Counted from the stretch's first letter, positions 9,880 through 19,230 are shown. The stretch: DNA of 64,000 nt from an uncultured Collinsella sp. (GCA_902497025.1 CABVDJ010000002.1:1-64000); one strand, 5' to 3'. Program-made: numbers and translations. The notes: generated by a model not told the origin, from the sequence alone.

Positions 9880-9997
9880 GGACGTTCCTCTGTTACGGCA
9901 AATTAAGTTCAGTATTAGATTACTGTAACCTTTCCACGGCATTTCGAGAAACAAAGCGCCCGATACGCAAAGCTAAAGGTCTGCGAATCTTGTATCA

Positions 9998-10011
9998 CGA
10001 ACATCTGTGCG
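9998..10011. promoter_or_regulatory. Candidate LexA (SOS) box upstream of uvrA
   Basis: CGAAC-ATCT-GTGCG differs by one base from the CGAAC-N4-GTTCG consensus known for LexA in Gram-positive bacteria. It lies about 60 bp ahead of the uvrA start. No lexA gene is in the window, so this rests on motif similarity and on the known SOS control of uvrA. Confidence 0.45.
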
Positions 10012-10072
10012 CGTCGAGTGCGCTAAACTCATCGACAGTATGATTCGATGCAATAGGAGGCAAGGAGCTTCC

Positions 10073-11830
10073 ATGTCTGATTCTTCTATCGTTATTCGCG
10101 GTGCTCGTGAGCACAACCTCCGTGATATCGATGTTTCCATTCCGCGTGACCAACTCGTGGTCATTACCGGTCTTTCTGGCTCGGGCAAGAGTTCGCTGGC
10201 ATTTGACACTATCTATGCCGAGGGCCAGCGTCGATACGTCGAGAGCCTTTCGAGCTATGCGCGCCAGTTCTTGGGCCAGATGGACAAACCCGACCTGGAT
10301 TCAATCGACGGCCTTTCGCCGGCGGTGTCGATCGACCAAAAGACGACGTCTAAAAATCCTCGCTCGACGGTTGGCACCGTAACCGAGATTTATGACTATC
10401 TGCGCCTGCTGTTCGCCCGTGTGGGCACCCCGCACTGTCCCGAATGCGGCCGCGTCATTGAGCGCCAGACGACCGACCAGGTTGCCGACAAGGTCTTGGC
10501 GGCGGGGGAGGGCCGCCGCGCGTTTGTGCAGGCACCGGTGGTGCGCGGGCGAAAAGGCGAGTTCACCAAACTGTTTGAGGACCTTCGTGCCGAGGGCTTT
10601 AGCCGCGTGCGTGTCGACGGTGAAGTGCGCTCGCTCGACGATCCGATCGATCTGGACAAGAAGTTCAAGCACGATATCGAGGTCGTGGTCGATCGCATCG
10701 TAATCCGTGAGAACTCTCTGGGCCGTATCGCCGAGTCTGTTGAGCAGGCGACCGCGCTGGCTCACGGCAATGTAAACGTGTACATGCTGCCCGATCGTGA
10801 TGCTCCCGAGGGGACCGAGGGCGAGCTGCTGGAGTATTCGTTGGCCTTGGCGTGCCCGGAGCATGGTCACTCCATTGACGATCTTCAGCCGCGTGATTTT
10901 TCGTTCAACGCTCCCTATGGCGCATGTCCTGAGTGCGACGGCCTGGGCTTTAAGAAAACCGTTGATGCAGAGGCGCTGATCGAGGACCCCTCGAAGTCCA
11001 TTGCCGATGGAGTCTTTGGTAGCCTGTTTGGCAATTCGAACTACTATCCGCAGATTTTTGCTGCAGTCTGCAAACACTTTAAGGTGAGCACCGATACGCC
11101 GTGGGAGGACTTGCCCCCTCGCGTGCGTCGTGCATTCTTGGATGGCCTGGGCGATACGAAGATCTCGGTCGACTACCAAAAGCTCGACGGACGTCGTAGC
11201 CAGTGGGATACCAAGTTTTCGGGCGTTCGCAACATCCTGTACGAACGCTATACCGAGACGACGAACGAGAACACCAAGGCGCGCTTGGAGAAGTACATTC
11301 GCGAGGAACCGTGCTCGAGCTGCCACGGCGCTCGTTTGCGCCCTGAGATGCTCGCCGTCACCGTGGGCGGCAAGTCCATTTACGAGGTTTGTTGCCTGTC
11401 GTGCCGTGAGTCGCTCGAGTTTTTTGAGGGCCTGGAGCTCACCGAGCGCCAACAGTTTATCGGCGGGCGCATCGTCAAGGAAATCCTGGAGCGCTTGCGT
11501 TTTCTGGTCGATGTTGGACTCGACTATCTGACGCTCGATCGTGCCTCGGCGACGCTTTCCGGTGGCGAGGCGCAGCGTATTCGCCTGGCAACGCAGATCG
11601 GCGCGGGTCTCATGGGCGTGCTCTATATTCTGGACGAGCCCTCGATCGGTCTTCATCAGCGTGACAACGAGCGCCTGATCAAGACGCTCGAGCGCCTGCG
11701 CGATATCGGCAATACCGTTATCGTCGTCGAACACGACGAGGATACAATCCGTGCCGCCGATTACGTGATCGACATGGGGCCCGGCGCCGGCGTCAACCTG
11801 CCGATATCATGGCGTGTCCTGAGTCGATGA
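10073..11830 (+). CDS. uvrA: UvrA, N-terminal fragment of a split gene
   Basis: Encodes the first ATPase module of the damage-recognition subunit of excision repair: Walker A GLSGSGKSS near residues 32-40, zinc-type CPECGR and CPECDG pairs, ABC signature LSGGEAQRIRLA, Walker B ILDEPSIGLH and VVEHDEDTI. The frame reads through DYVIDMGPGAGVN, then shifts and ends after 585 aa. UvrA is normally about 940 aa. The remainder continues in another frame from position 11800. Start ATG 10073 is preceded by CAAGGAG. Either a pseudogene half or one polypeptide of a two-piece UvrA. Confidence 0.9.
   Translation: MSDSSIVIRGAREHNLRDIDVSIPRDQLVVITGLSGSGKSSLAFDTIYAEGQRRYVESLSSYARQFLGQMDKPDLDSIDGLSPAVSIDQKTTSKNPRSTVGTVTEIYDYLRLLFARVGTPHCPECGRVIERQTTDQVADKVLAAGEGRRAFVQAPVVRGRKGEFTKLFEDLRAEGFSRVRVDGEVRSLDDPIDLDKKFKHDIEVVVDRIVIRENSLGRIAESVEQATALAHGNVNVYMLPDRDAPEGTEGELLEYSLALACPEHGHSIDDLQPRDFSFNAPYGACPECDGLGFKKTVDAEALIEDPSKSIADGVFGSLFGNSNYYPQIFAAVCKHFKVSTDTPWEDLPPRVRRAFLDGLGDTKISVDYQKLDGRRSQWDTKFSGVRNILYERYTETTNENTKARLEKYIREEPCSSCHGARLRPEMLAVTVGGKSIYEVCCLSCRESLEFFEGLELTERQQFIGGRIVKEILERLRFLVDVGLDYLTLDRASATLSGGEAQRIRLATQIGAGLMGVLYILDEPSIGLHQRDNERLIKTLERLRDIGNTVIVVEHDEDTIRAADYVIDMGPGAGVNLPISWRVLSR
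11785..11830 (+). other. Out-of-frame junction inside uvrA
   Basis: In frame 1 the sequence reads GPGAGVN then leaves the family. In another frame PADIMACPESMTG begins at 11797. Family members usually carry about nine residues (a GG-VV-GT type stretch) between these parts, so roughly 28 bp appear to be missing. The stop TGA (11828-11830) overlaps an in-frame ATG (11827-11829) of the second half as ATGA. Confidence 0.8.
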
Positions 11831-12924
11831 CGGGCGCTTATCTGACCGGCAAACGAATGATCCGGGTGCCTGATGAACGGCGCAAGCCCGGTCGCGGCTG
11901 CCTTAAAATTACGGGCGCTCGAGCCAACAACCTCAAAAACGTTACTGCCAAGATCGAGTTTGGTACGCTTACGGTTGTTACCGGCGTGTCGGGATCGGGC
12001 AAGAGCTCCCTGGTTACCGATACCATTGCGCCTGCCCTTACGAATGCCATTCACCGTTCGACGCGCCCTGTGGGTCCATATAAGAAAATCGAGGGCATCG
12101 AGTGTATCGATAAGGTTATCGATATTGACCAGTCGCCGATTGGCCGCACGCCGCGTTCCAACCCTGCTACCTATATCGGCCTGTGGGATGATCTTCGCGC
12201 GCTGTTTGCGAGTACGCCGGAGTCGAAGGCGCGCGGCTACTCGCCGGGTCGTTTCTCCTTTAATGTGAGTGGCGGGCGCTGTGAAGCGTGCAAGGGCGAC
12301 GGACAGATCAAGATCGAGATGCACTTCCTTCCCGATATCTACGTTCCCTGCGAAGTTTGCGGCGGTAAACGCTACAACCGCGAGACACTCGAGGTCACCT
12401 ACCGTGGCAAGACCATCTCGGACGTACTTGACATGAGCGTGGCCGAGGCACTGGCTTTCTTTGGGAATATCCCGCAGATTAAGCGCAAGCTTCAGACGTT
12501 GTACGATGTAGGCTTGGGCTACGTGAGCCTGGGCCAGCCCGCCACGACGCTTTCGGGCGGCGAGGCGCAGCGTGTGAAACTCGCCAAGGAGCTTCATCGA
12601 CGCCAGACGGGCAAGACGTTCTATATTTTGGACGAGCCGACGACCGGCCTTCATTTTGAGGACGTCCGCCAGCTGCTCGATGTGCTGCAGCGCTTGGTCG
12701 ATGCGGGCAACACGGTGCTGGTGATTGAACACAACCTTGATGTCATCAAGGTTGCCGACCGCCTGATCGATATGGGTCCCGAGGGCGGTAACGGCGGCGG
12801 AACCGTCGTGGTTTCGGGCACACCGGAGCAGGTTGCGGACTGTCCGCAGAGTTATACGGGCAAGTTTTTGGCGCCGTTGCTCAGGCGTGACCGGGAGCGT
12901 CAAGCTCAACTTGATGCTCAATAA
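11809..12924 (+). CDS. uvrA: UvrA, C-terminal fragment of a split gene
   Basis: Carries the second ATPase module: Walker A GVSGSGKSS, zinc module CEACKGDG paired with CEVCGG about 20 residues later, ABC signature LSGGEAQRVKLA, Walker B ILDEPTTGLHFEDV, and VIEHNLDVIK. All of these are intact, so the lesion is limited to the linker. Initiation could occur at ATG 11809 (371 aa) or at ATG 11827, which overlaps the stop of the first half. No clear ribosome site precedes either, so expression would depend on termination-reinitiation. It may equally be untranslated. Confidence 0.85.
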   Translation: MACPESMTGAYLTGKRMIRVPDERRKPGRGCLKITGARANNLKNVTAKIEFGTLTVVTGVSGSGKSSLVTDTIAPALTNAIHRSTRPVGPYKKIEGIECIDKVIDIDQSPIGRTPRSNPATYIGLWDDLRALFASTPESKARGYSPGRFSFNVSGGRCEACKGDGQIKIEMHFLPDIYVPCEVCGGKRYNRETLEVTYRGKTISDVLDMSVAEALAFFGNIPQIKRKLQTLYDVGLGYVSLGQPATTLSGGEAQRVKLAKELHRRQTGKTFYILDEPTTGLHFEDVRQLLDVLQRLVDAGNTVLVIEHNLDVIKVADRLIDMGPEGGNGGGTVVVSGTPEQVADCPQSYTGKFLAPLLRRDRERQAQLDAQ

Positions 12925-12944
12925 ATAGGCGATTCAGTTTATGG

Positions 12945-12976
12945 GCGCCATCGACTCCTTGTGATTCGATGGCGCT
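12945..12976 (+). terminator. Hairpin after uvrA
   Basis: A perfect 10-bp stem (GCGCCATCGA / TCGATGGCGC) with an 11-nt loop lies 20 bp after the uvrA stop. The following tract TTGCTGT is poor in T, so termination may be weak. Confidence 0.6.
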
Positions 12977-13056
12977 TGCTGTGCCGAAGTGACGTATGCA
13001 GCCGAATTGGACATATACTTAATCCTTGCGTCCGAATGCGAGGGAAAGGATATGTC

Positions 13057-13557
13057 ATGGCAAAGGCTGTAAAGACGCCAAAAACCAATGCGATGCGCGA
13101 GCTGGAAAGCGCCGGCATTTCCTATGTTCTACATACGTACGAAGACGATGGCGATGAGTCGGTGGGCCTGGGGGTCGCGATTTCGGAGCAGCTTGGCGAG
13201 GAGCCCGGTCAAGGATTTAAGACTTTGGTCTGTGTGACACCGTCCAACGACTATGTCGTGTGCTGCATCCCTGTTGCCGACGAGCTCGATTTAAAGTCCG
13301 CCGCGCGTGCCGCGGGGGAGAAGTCCTTGGCCATGATGCATGTGAAGGATTTGCTTGCAGCGACTGGCTACGTTCGCGGCGGCTGCAGCCCGGTCGGTAT
13401 GAAAAAACGCTACCGGACGCTTATTGATGAGACGTGTGTCCTTTGGGATACCATTTTTATTTCGGGAGGCAAGCGTGGTTATCAGCTCGAGCTTGCACCC
13501 GATGATTTAATTGCATTTTGCGGGGCGACGGTTGCCGCGATTACGAGAGAGGACTGA
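13057..13557 (+). CDS. ybaK: YbaK/EbsC-family Cys-tRNA(Pro) deacylase
   Basis: A 166-aa trans-editing protein that hydrolyses cysteine wrongly attached to tRNA-Pro. It begins KTPKTNAMRELESAGI, typical of YbaK, and has the conserved KTLVC strand, the catalytic-lysine neighbourhood, and GYVRGGCSPVGMKKRY followed by FISGGKRGYQLEL. Start ATG 13057 follows GGAAAGGA. The downstream murJ start is only 3 bp beyond its stop, so the two are co-transcribed. Confidence 0.9.
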   Translation: MAKAVKTPKTNAMRELESAGISYVLHTYEDDGDESVGLGVAISEQLGEEPGQGFKTLVCVTPSNDYVVCCIPVADELDLKSAARAAGEKSLAMMHVKDLLAATGYVRGGCSPVGMKKRYRTLIDETCVLWDTIFISGGKRGYQLELAPDDLIAFCGATVAAITRED

Positions 13558-13560
13558 GCG

Positions 13561-15243
13561 ATGCTGCAGGAAGAATTGAAGCGCGGAGCTCATTTTGCAA
13601 AAGAATCTGCGCCTCAGACACCCTCATCCGAAGCTTCTTCGTCGCGAGATGACACTGACGACATGGGCTCGTCGGACTACTCCACGGTTGGTCGTTCCGC
13701 CGGGCTTATGACCATCCTGACCATCGTGTCTCGCGTCACCGGTTTTATCCGCACGTGGGCAATGGCGGCCGCTATCGGCATGTCGCTGCTCTCGTCCTCC
13801 TATCAGGTCGCCAACAACCTGCCCAATATGCTCTACGAACTCGTGATGGGCGGCATGCTCGTGACGGCGTTTTTGCCCGTGTACATGGGCGTGAGGCGTG
13901 AGCAGGGTCGCGAGGCCTCGAACGAGTACGTGGGCAACCTGCTCGGCATTCTGCTTTTGGTGCTGGGTGGCATTTCGTTGCTGGGGACCGTGTTCGCCCC
14001 GGGCTTTATCTGGACGCAATCGTTCCTTTCGGGTGACGGCGGCAGCATGGATACCGCTGCGTTCATGTTCCGTTTCTTTGCCATCCAGATTCTGTTTTAT
14101 GGTTTGGGCTCGGTGTTCTCGGGCGTTCTCAACGCACACCGCGACTACTTCTGGTCGACGTTTGCCCCGGTCCTCAACAATGTGATCGTCATTGCGGGCT
14201 TTATGGGTTTTTCGCCCGTGTCCGCACAGTTTGGCGAACGTGCCGGCATCATCTTGATTGCGGCCGGTACGACCCTCGGTGTCTTTGTTCAGATGGCATG
14301 TCAGATTCCCGCGCTTCGCAAGCACGGCGTGCATCCCCATATCCATATCGACTTTAAGGACCCCGCGCTGCGCCAGACGATTGCGCTCGGTATCCCGACG
14401 CTGCTCGCCACGGTGTGCATGTTTGTCTCGACTTCTATCACCAACGCTGCCGCGCTGGTGGTCCAGCCCGAGACGGGTCCTTCCGTCATCGCCTATGCGC
14501 GCCTGTGGTACACGCTGCCCTACGCGCTGATTGCCGCCTCGCTTTCGACGGCGCTCTATACCGAGCTCTCTCACGACGCACAGGAGAAGGATTACGACAG
14601 CGTTCGCACGGGCATTTCGCGTGGCGTCGCCCAGATGCTGTTCTTCCTGATTCCGTTCGCGCTGTACCTGATTGTCTTCGCGCGTCCGCTCAACATGATT
14701 TACTGTGCCGGCAAGTTCGATGAGTCCGGCGTGGCGCTGGTGTCCGAGTTCCTTGTCTACCTGGCGTTCTCGCTGCCGCTCTACGGCGTGGTCGTGTTGA
14801 TGCAGAAGAGCTTCTCTGCCTTGCTCGACATGAAGCCCTATAGCCGCTATTGCCTGTATTCTGCCATCGGCCAGGCCGGCTCGGTTCTGCTGTTTGGCGT
14901 TGTGCTGGGCTTCGGCATGCCGGCAATCGCGCTTTCGTATGTCGTCGACTACGTGATCTTGGTCGGTTGTTCGCTGTGGTGGCTGCGTCGTCGTCTGCGT
15001 GGCCTTCAGGTCAAATCTATCCTGCATGGCGGTTTCTTTGGCCTTTTGCTCGGTGGCCTGGGTGCTGCCGCAGGCGCCGGCGTCATGTGGGCGCTTGAGC
15101 ACTTTGTCGGGGCACTTGGCGGCTCGATTCTGATTACTCTTGGCTATGTTTGCGTTGCGGGTGTCGTCTCGCTTGCTGTTACCTTTGGCCTTGCCGCCGT
15201 CCTTAAGATGCCCGAGGTCTCGGCGCTGCTTCGTCGTAAGTAG
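13561..15243 (+). CDS. murJ: Lipid II flippase MurJ (MviN)
   Basis: A 560-aa integral membrane protein of the MOP superfamily that moves lipid-linked peptidoglycan precursor across the membrane. A 45-residue polar, Ser/Asp-rich N-terminal tail precedes about 14 hydrophobic segments. Characteristic motifs include SRVTGFIRTWAMA in the first helix and NNLPNMLYELVMGGMLVTAFLPVY in the second and third segments' region. uvrC starts immediately after its stop codon, with no intervening base. Confidence 0.92.
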   Translation: MLQEELKRGAHFAKESAPQTPSSEASSSRDDTDDMGSSDYSTVGRSAGLMTILTIVSRVTGFIRTWAMAAAIGMSLLSSSYQVANNLPNMLYELVMGGMLVTAFLPVYMGVRREQGREASNEYVGNLLGILLLVLGGISLLGTVFAPGFIWTQSFLSGDGGSMDTAAFMFRFFAIQILFYGLGSVFSGVLNAHRDYFWSTFAPVLNNVIVIAGFMGFSPVSAQFGERAGIILIAAGTTLGVFVQMACQIPALRKHGVHPHIHIDFKDPALRQTIALGIPTLLATVCMFVSTSITNAAALVVQPETGPSVIAYARLWYTLPYALIAASLSTALYTELSHDAQEKDYDSVRTGISRGVAQMLFFLIPFALYLIVFARPLNMIYCAGKFDESGVALVSEFLVYLAFSLPLYGVVVLMQKSFSALLDMKPYSRYCLYSAIGQAGSVLLFGVVLGFGMPAIALSYVVDYVILVGCSLWWLRRRLRGLQVKSILHGGFFGLLLGGLGAAAGAGVMWALEHFVGALGGSILITLGYVCVAGVVSLAVTFGLAAVLKMPEVSALLRRK

Positions 15244-17190
15244 GTGCGCGTGGCCGGTCACGACAACATTCCAACGCTTGCCGAGCAGGTTTCGCGCGTT
15301 CCCACACAGCCCGGATGCTACCTTTGGAAGGATGCCAAGGGCGATGTCATCTACGTGGGCAAGGCGAAAAACCTGCGTGCCCGCATGCGTCAATACGTGA
15401 CACTGCAGGATGAGCGTCAAAAGATCCCGCTGATGATGCAGCTGGTGGCGAGCTTTGACTATATCGTGGTGGAGACCGAGCACGAGGCGTTGGTGCTCGA
15501 GCGCAATTTGATTGGTCAGTACCATCCGTACTTTAACGTCGACCTCAAGGATGACAAGAGCTACCCCTTTATCGCCATTACAAAGGGCGACCTGTATCCC
15601 GCTATCAAATATACGCGTGAGCGCCATAAGCCGGGAACGCGTTATTTTGGTCCCTATACCGATAGCCGCGCGGCGCGTGAGACCATTGACACGCTGCGCA
15701 AGGTGATTCCGATCTGCTCGGCTTCTTGTGCGGAGTGGCGTCGTTGTCGTCGTATCGTCGAGTCCCACAAGGGCGAGGAAGACATCGTCAATATGATTTG
15801 CGCGCAAAACGGGCGTCCCTGCTTTGACTACCATGTCGGGCGCGGCCCGGGTGCGTGTGTCGGCGCGATTTCCCCGGCAGACTATGCCAAGAACGTCAAG
15901 CGTGTCGAGCGCTTTTTGTCGGGCCATCGCAAGGATGTCGTCGATGAGCTGACCTCCGAGATGACGGATGCCGCCGAGGCGCTCGACTTTGAGCGCGCGG
16001 CACGCGTCAAACGTCGTTTGGAGGTCATCAGGGGTCTGGACGATCGTCAGCAAGTCGTTTTTCCCTCCAGTGTCGATATCGATGTCATCGGTTTCTATCG
16101 CGAGGAGACCATCTCCGCCGCTTGCGTCTTCGTCGTTCGCGAGGGCCGTACAGTTCGCACCTGCGAGTTCATTCTCGACAAGGGTCTTGATGTTGACGAG
16201 GAAGAGCTCCAGTCGGGCTTTCTTAAGCGCTATTACGACGAGACGGCTGATATCCCAGCTGAGGTCAACCTTTCCGTCGAGCTTGAGGATGCGGAGGCGC
16301 TGGGGGAGTGGCTTGCGGGCAAGCGTGAGCGTTCCTGCCATCTCCATAGGCCGCAGCGTGGCGAAAAGCACCGTCTGCTCGATATGGCATCCAAAAATGC
16401 GCGCCATGCCCTCATGCGCTACATGATGCGAACGGGGTACGCTGACGACCGCACCAATCAAGCGCTCCTGGAGCTCGAAAGTGCGTTGGCGCTGCCATCG
16501 CCGCCGTTGCGTATCGAGTGCTTCGATATCTCTACACTGCATGGCACCTTTACGGTCGCCTCGATGGTGGTGTTTACCAACGGACGCGCCGACAAGAGCC
16601 AGTACCGTCGTTTTAAAATTCAGGCCGAATTGGACGAGGCAAACGACTTCGTGTCGATGTCCGAGGTTTTGGGACGACGCTATGCTCCCGAGCGCATGGC
16701 CGACGAGCGCTTTGGCTCGCGCCCCGATTTGCTCGTTGTCGATGGCGGTAAGCCGCAATTGACCGCTGCGATCAAGCAACTTGAGGCTCTTGGGCTCGAT
16801 ATACCAGTTTGTGGCTTGGCGAAGGCCGACGAGGAAGTTTTTGTGCCTTGGGACGAGACTCCTGTCGTGCTGCCGACCGGGTCCGCGTCGCTCTATCTAA
16901 TTAAACAGGTACGCGATGAGTCCCACCGATTTGCCATCACGTTCCACCGCGAGTTGCGCGATAAAGCCATGACGGTTTCGGTACTCGATGACGTTCCAGG
17001 CGTGGGACCCACCAGAAAACGTGCCCTTATGCGCCATTTTGGCTCGATGAAGCGTTTGCGCGCGGCGAGCGAGCAAGAGATCGCGGAAGTTCGCGGCATA
17101 CCGGCCGATGTTGCCAAGGCGGTCCACGAGGCGCTCGTTGCATGGAATGCCGAGCGCGCCGAGGCGGCGGCTGGCCATTCCGATAGCTAA
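15244..17190 (+). CDS. uvrC: Excinuclease ABC subunit UvrC
   Basis: Makes both incisions in nucleotide excision repair. The N-terminal GIY-YIG-type nuclease is seen as GCYLWKD with VIYVGKAKNLRARMRQY. A UVR motif (ALDFERAARVKRR) lies near residue 245, the RNase H-like second nuclease shows LLVVDGGKPQL near residue 500, and two helix-hairpin-helix motifs end the protein (VPGVGPTRKRAL, VRGIPADVAKAV). Start is GTG 15244, abutting the murJ stop; GTG 15250 is an in-frame alternative. The product is 648 aa. In many actinobacteria rapZ follows uvrC, whereas here a sialic acid cluster intervenes. Confidence 0.96.
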   Translation: MRVAGHDNIPTLAEQVSRVPTQPGCYLWKDAKGDVIYVGKAKNLRARMRQYVTLQDERQKIPLMMQLVASFDYIVVETEHEALVLERNLIGQYHPYFNVDLKDDKSYPFIAITKGDLYPAIKYTRERHKPGTRYFGPYTDSRAARETIDTLRKVIPICSASCAEWRRCRRIVESHKGEEDIVNMICAQNGRPCFDYHVGRGPGACVGAISPADYAKNVKRVERFLSGHRKDVVDELTSEMTDAAEALDFERAARVKRRLEVIRGLDDRQQVVFPSSVDIDVIGFYREETISAACVFVVREGRTVRTCEFILDKGLDVDEEELQSGFLKRYYDETADIPAEVNLSVELEDAEALGEWLAGKRERSCHLHRPQRGEKHRLLDMASKNARHALMRYMMRTGYADDRTNQALLELESALALPSPPLRIECFDISTLHGTFTVASMVVFTNGRADKSQYRRFKIQAELDEANDFVSMSEVLGRRYAPERMADERFGSRPDLLVVDGGKPQLTAAIKQLEALGLDIPVCGLAKADEEVFVPWDETPVVLPTGSASLYLIKQVRDESHRFAITFHRELRDKAMTVSVLDDVPGVGPTRKRALMRHFGSMKRLRAASEQEIAEVRGIPADVAKAVHEALVAWNAERAEAAAGHSDS

Positions 17191-17554
17191 ACACGAGCCT
17201 AAACAACTGATATACATGATTGCGCGATTTTCAACCATTTATTTCGCCATGATTGCCTGCTGGTTTCGGGTTTTATTAACGCTAAAACGTTTGACTAACC
17301 CAAGCGAAAACCCTGCTATCCTGCGGGTTGACGAAGACTGATATCTCACCTCGCCGATACATACTGTCTGGTGAATCGTTTGTCAACGAATTCGGTGAAC
17401 GGTAGTAAATACCGTTCAAGCGTATGTATGTATCGGTCGCCGAGCGCGGCACCTCAGTTGGGTTCGTCGGTAGGTAAGGTATATATCGTCCGCAAGTTGC
17501 GCGGGGGCAAGTCTAGGTGCTCCCGAGTAAGATTCTCTATTGATAGGAGAAGAC
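17191..17554 (+). promoter_or_regulatory. Promoter and structured leader of the sialic acid operon
   Basis: A 364-bp gene-free stretch. A plausible promoter is TTGACT at 17291-17296 with TGCTAT at 17314-17319. Downstream, CCGATACATAC (17354-17364) pairs perfectly with GTATGTATCGG (17426-17436). Inside that stem are two further hairpins: GAATCGTT/AACGAATTC (one bulge) and GAACGGTA/TACCGTTC (17397-17417), so the transcript could fold as a three-way junction. About 115 nt follow before the ribosome site (AGGAGA) of the first gene. It matches no riboswitch that I recognise. Confidence 0.55.
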
Positions 17555-19168
17555 ATGGCCATCATCAACAAGGGTATGTCCAGGCGTTCGTTCCTCGGCC
17601 TCACCGGCAGCGTCGCTGCTGTCGCAGGGCTTGGTCTCACCGGCTGCGGTGGCAGCTCTAGCGACGAGGGTTCCGCTTCCGGTTCCACCGATTCCGCCAA
17701 CCGTGGCGGCGGCGTGATTACCGCTGGTTCCGCTTACGCTCCGTCCAGCTTCGATCCCGCCAGCACCGGCTCCGCTGTGGGCCTGGGTGCTAACTGGCAC
17801 GTCGTCGAGGGTCTCTACGGCATCGATTACCACGACTACAGCACCTTCAACGAGCTCGCCACCGACGATCCCAAGTCTGTGGACGACACCACTTTCGAGG
17901 TCACCATCCGCAAGGGCGCCAAGTTCTCCGATGGCACCGAGGTCACCGCTGACGATGTCGTCGCGTCCTACACCGCTTGCGCCGCTTCCGCTACCTATGC
18001 TCCGTTCTTCCAGCCCTTCGAGTCCATCGAGGCCAAGGACGCCAGCACCGTGACGGTCAAGACCAAGGTCCCCAACTTCTCCCTGCTCAAGGATCGTCTG
18101 GCCATCGTCCGCGTTACCCCGGCCACCCAGACCGAGGAGGATCGCGCCAAGCAGCCGATCGGCTCCGGCCCCTGGATGTACGACTCTATCTCCGATACCG
18201 AGATCACCTTGGTTCCCAACCCCGAGTACAACGGTGAGTATGCTGCCGAGGATAAGAAGATCCAGTACAGCATCCTGACCGACCCCACCGCTCGCGTTAC
18301 CGCTCAGCAGGAGGGCTCCACGCTCGTTATGGAGCTCGTTACCGCTGACGCCGTCGACCAGCTCGAGAGCGCCGGCTGCAAGATCGATAACGTTCAGGGT
18401 TTCGGCACCCGCTTCATCATGTTCAACGTCGCCAAGGAGCCTTGGAACAACGTCAAGGTCCGTCAGGCTGTCATGTATGCGCTCGACACCGAGAAGATGG
18501 TCAGCAACACCTTCGCCGGCCTTGCCACCGCTGCCAGCTGCTACCTGCCCAAGAGCTTCACCAACTATCATGAGGCTTCCACGGTGTACAAGACCGACGC
18601 CAAGAAGGCTAAGAAGCTCATCGAGGAGTCTGGCATCACCCCGGGTGCCATCACCCTGCGCACCACCGACAACGAGCAGATTAAGGGCATGGCCGCCCAG
18701 GTCAAGAACGACCTCGACGCTCTCGGCTTCGATGTGACCATCCAGACCGATACCTCGCCGGCTACCTACGCTGCCATCGACGGCGGCGAGGCCTACGATA
18801 TCCTCCTTGCCCCTGGCGATCCTTCCTGCTTCGGCGCCGACCCCGACCTGCTGCTCAACTGGTGGTACGGCGACAACGTCTGGATGCAGACCCGTTGCCC
18901 GTGGAAGGAGTCCGCTGAGTGGCAGAAGCTCCACGGTCTCATGGACGAGGCTCTTGCCGCCGAGGGCGACGAGCAGCAGAAGAAGTGGAACGAGTGCTTC
19001 GACATCATTGCCGACAACGCCGTTCTGTACCCCGTTGTCCACGTCAAGACCGTCTCCGCTTCCTGGGACGATCCGTCCACTGCGCCCAACGGCGAGGCCC
19101 TCGATGGCTTCAAGGGCATCGGCACGACGAGCATGTCCTTCAGGGGCGTTGCGACCGTCAAGGCGTAA
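17555..19168 (+). CDS. ABC transporter substrate-binding lipoprotein, peptide family (SBP_bac_5)
   Basis: A 537-aa solute-binding lipoprotein. The N-terminus has a twin-arginine motif RRSFLGLTG and a lipobox LTGC near residue 30, then a Gly/Ser-rich linker, so it is probably exported folded and lipid-anchored. The body has family-5 features such as TFEVTIRKGAKFSDGTEVTADDV. Its position ahead of nanA, a ROK kinase and nanE suggests sialic acid as ligand, as in the Opp-like importers SatABCD of Haemophilus ducreyi and SiaEFGI of Corynebacterium glutamicum. A peptide ligand remains possible. Confidence 0.85.
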   Translation: MAIINKGMSRRSFLGLTGSVAAVAGLGLTGCGGSSSDEGSASGSTDSANRGGGVITAGSAYAPSSFDPASTGSAVGLGANWHVVEGLYGIDYHDYSTFNELATDDPKSVDDTTFEVTIRKGAKFSDGTEVTADDVVASYTACAASATYAPFFQPFESIEAKDASTVTVKTKVPNFSLLKDRLAIVRVTPATQTEEDRAKQPIGSGPWMYDSISDTEITLVPNPEYNGEYAAEDKKIQYSILTDPTARVTAQQEGSTLVMELVTADAVDQLESAGCKIDNVQGFGTRFIMFNVAKEPWNNVKVRQAVMYALDTEKMVSNTFAGLATAASCYLPKSFTNYHEASTVYKTDAKKAKKLIEESGITPGAITLRTTDNEQIKGMAAQVKNDLDALGFDVTIQTDTSPATYAAIDGGEAYDILLAPGDPSCFGADPDLLLNWWYGDNVWMQTRCPWKESAEWQKLHGLMDEALAAEGDEQQKKWNECFDIIADNAVLYPVVHVKTVSASWDDPSTAPNGEALDGFKGIGTTSMSFRGVATVKA

Positions 19169-19230
19169 GACTCGCTTGAGTCTGTATGCAGGATGTCGGT
19201 CGTTGGGACCGTATCCTCATAGTTGAAACA

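Noticed and set aside
13624..16779. A 1051-codon open frame on the minus strand across murJ and uvrC
   Set aside because: It mirrors the + strand genes, has no recognisable domain and is rich in His/Arg/Gln, as expected for the antisense frame of GC-biased genes.
17354..17554. T-box or other known riboswitch ahead of the sialic acid operon
   Set aside because: No T-box antiterminator sequence or other familiar core is present, so it is reported only as a structured leader.
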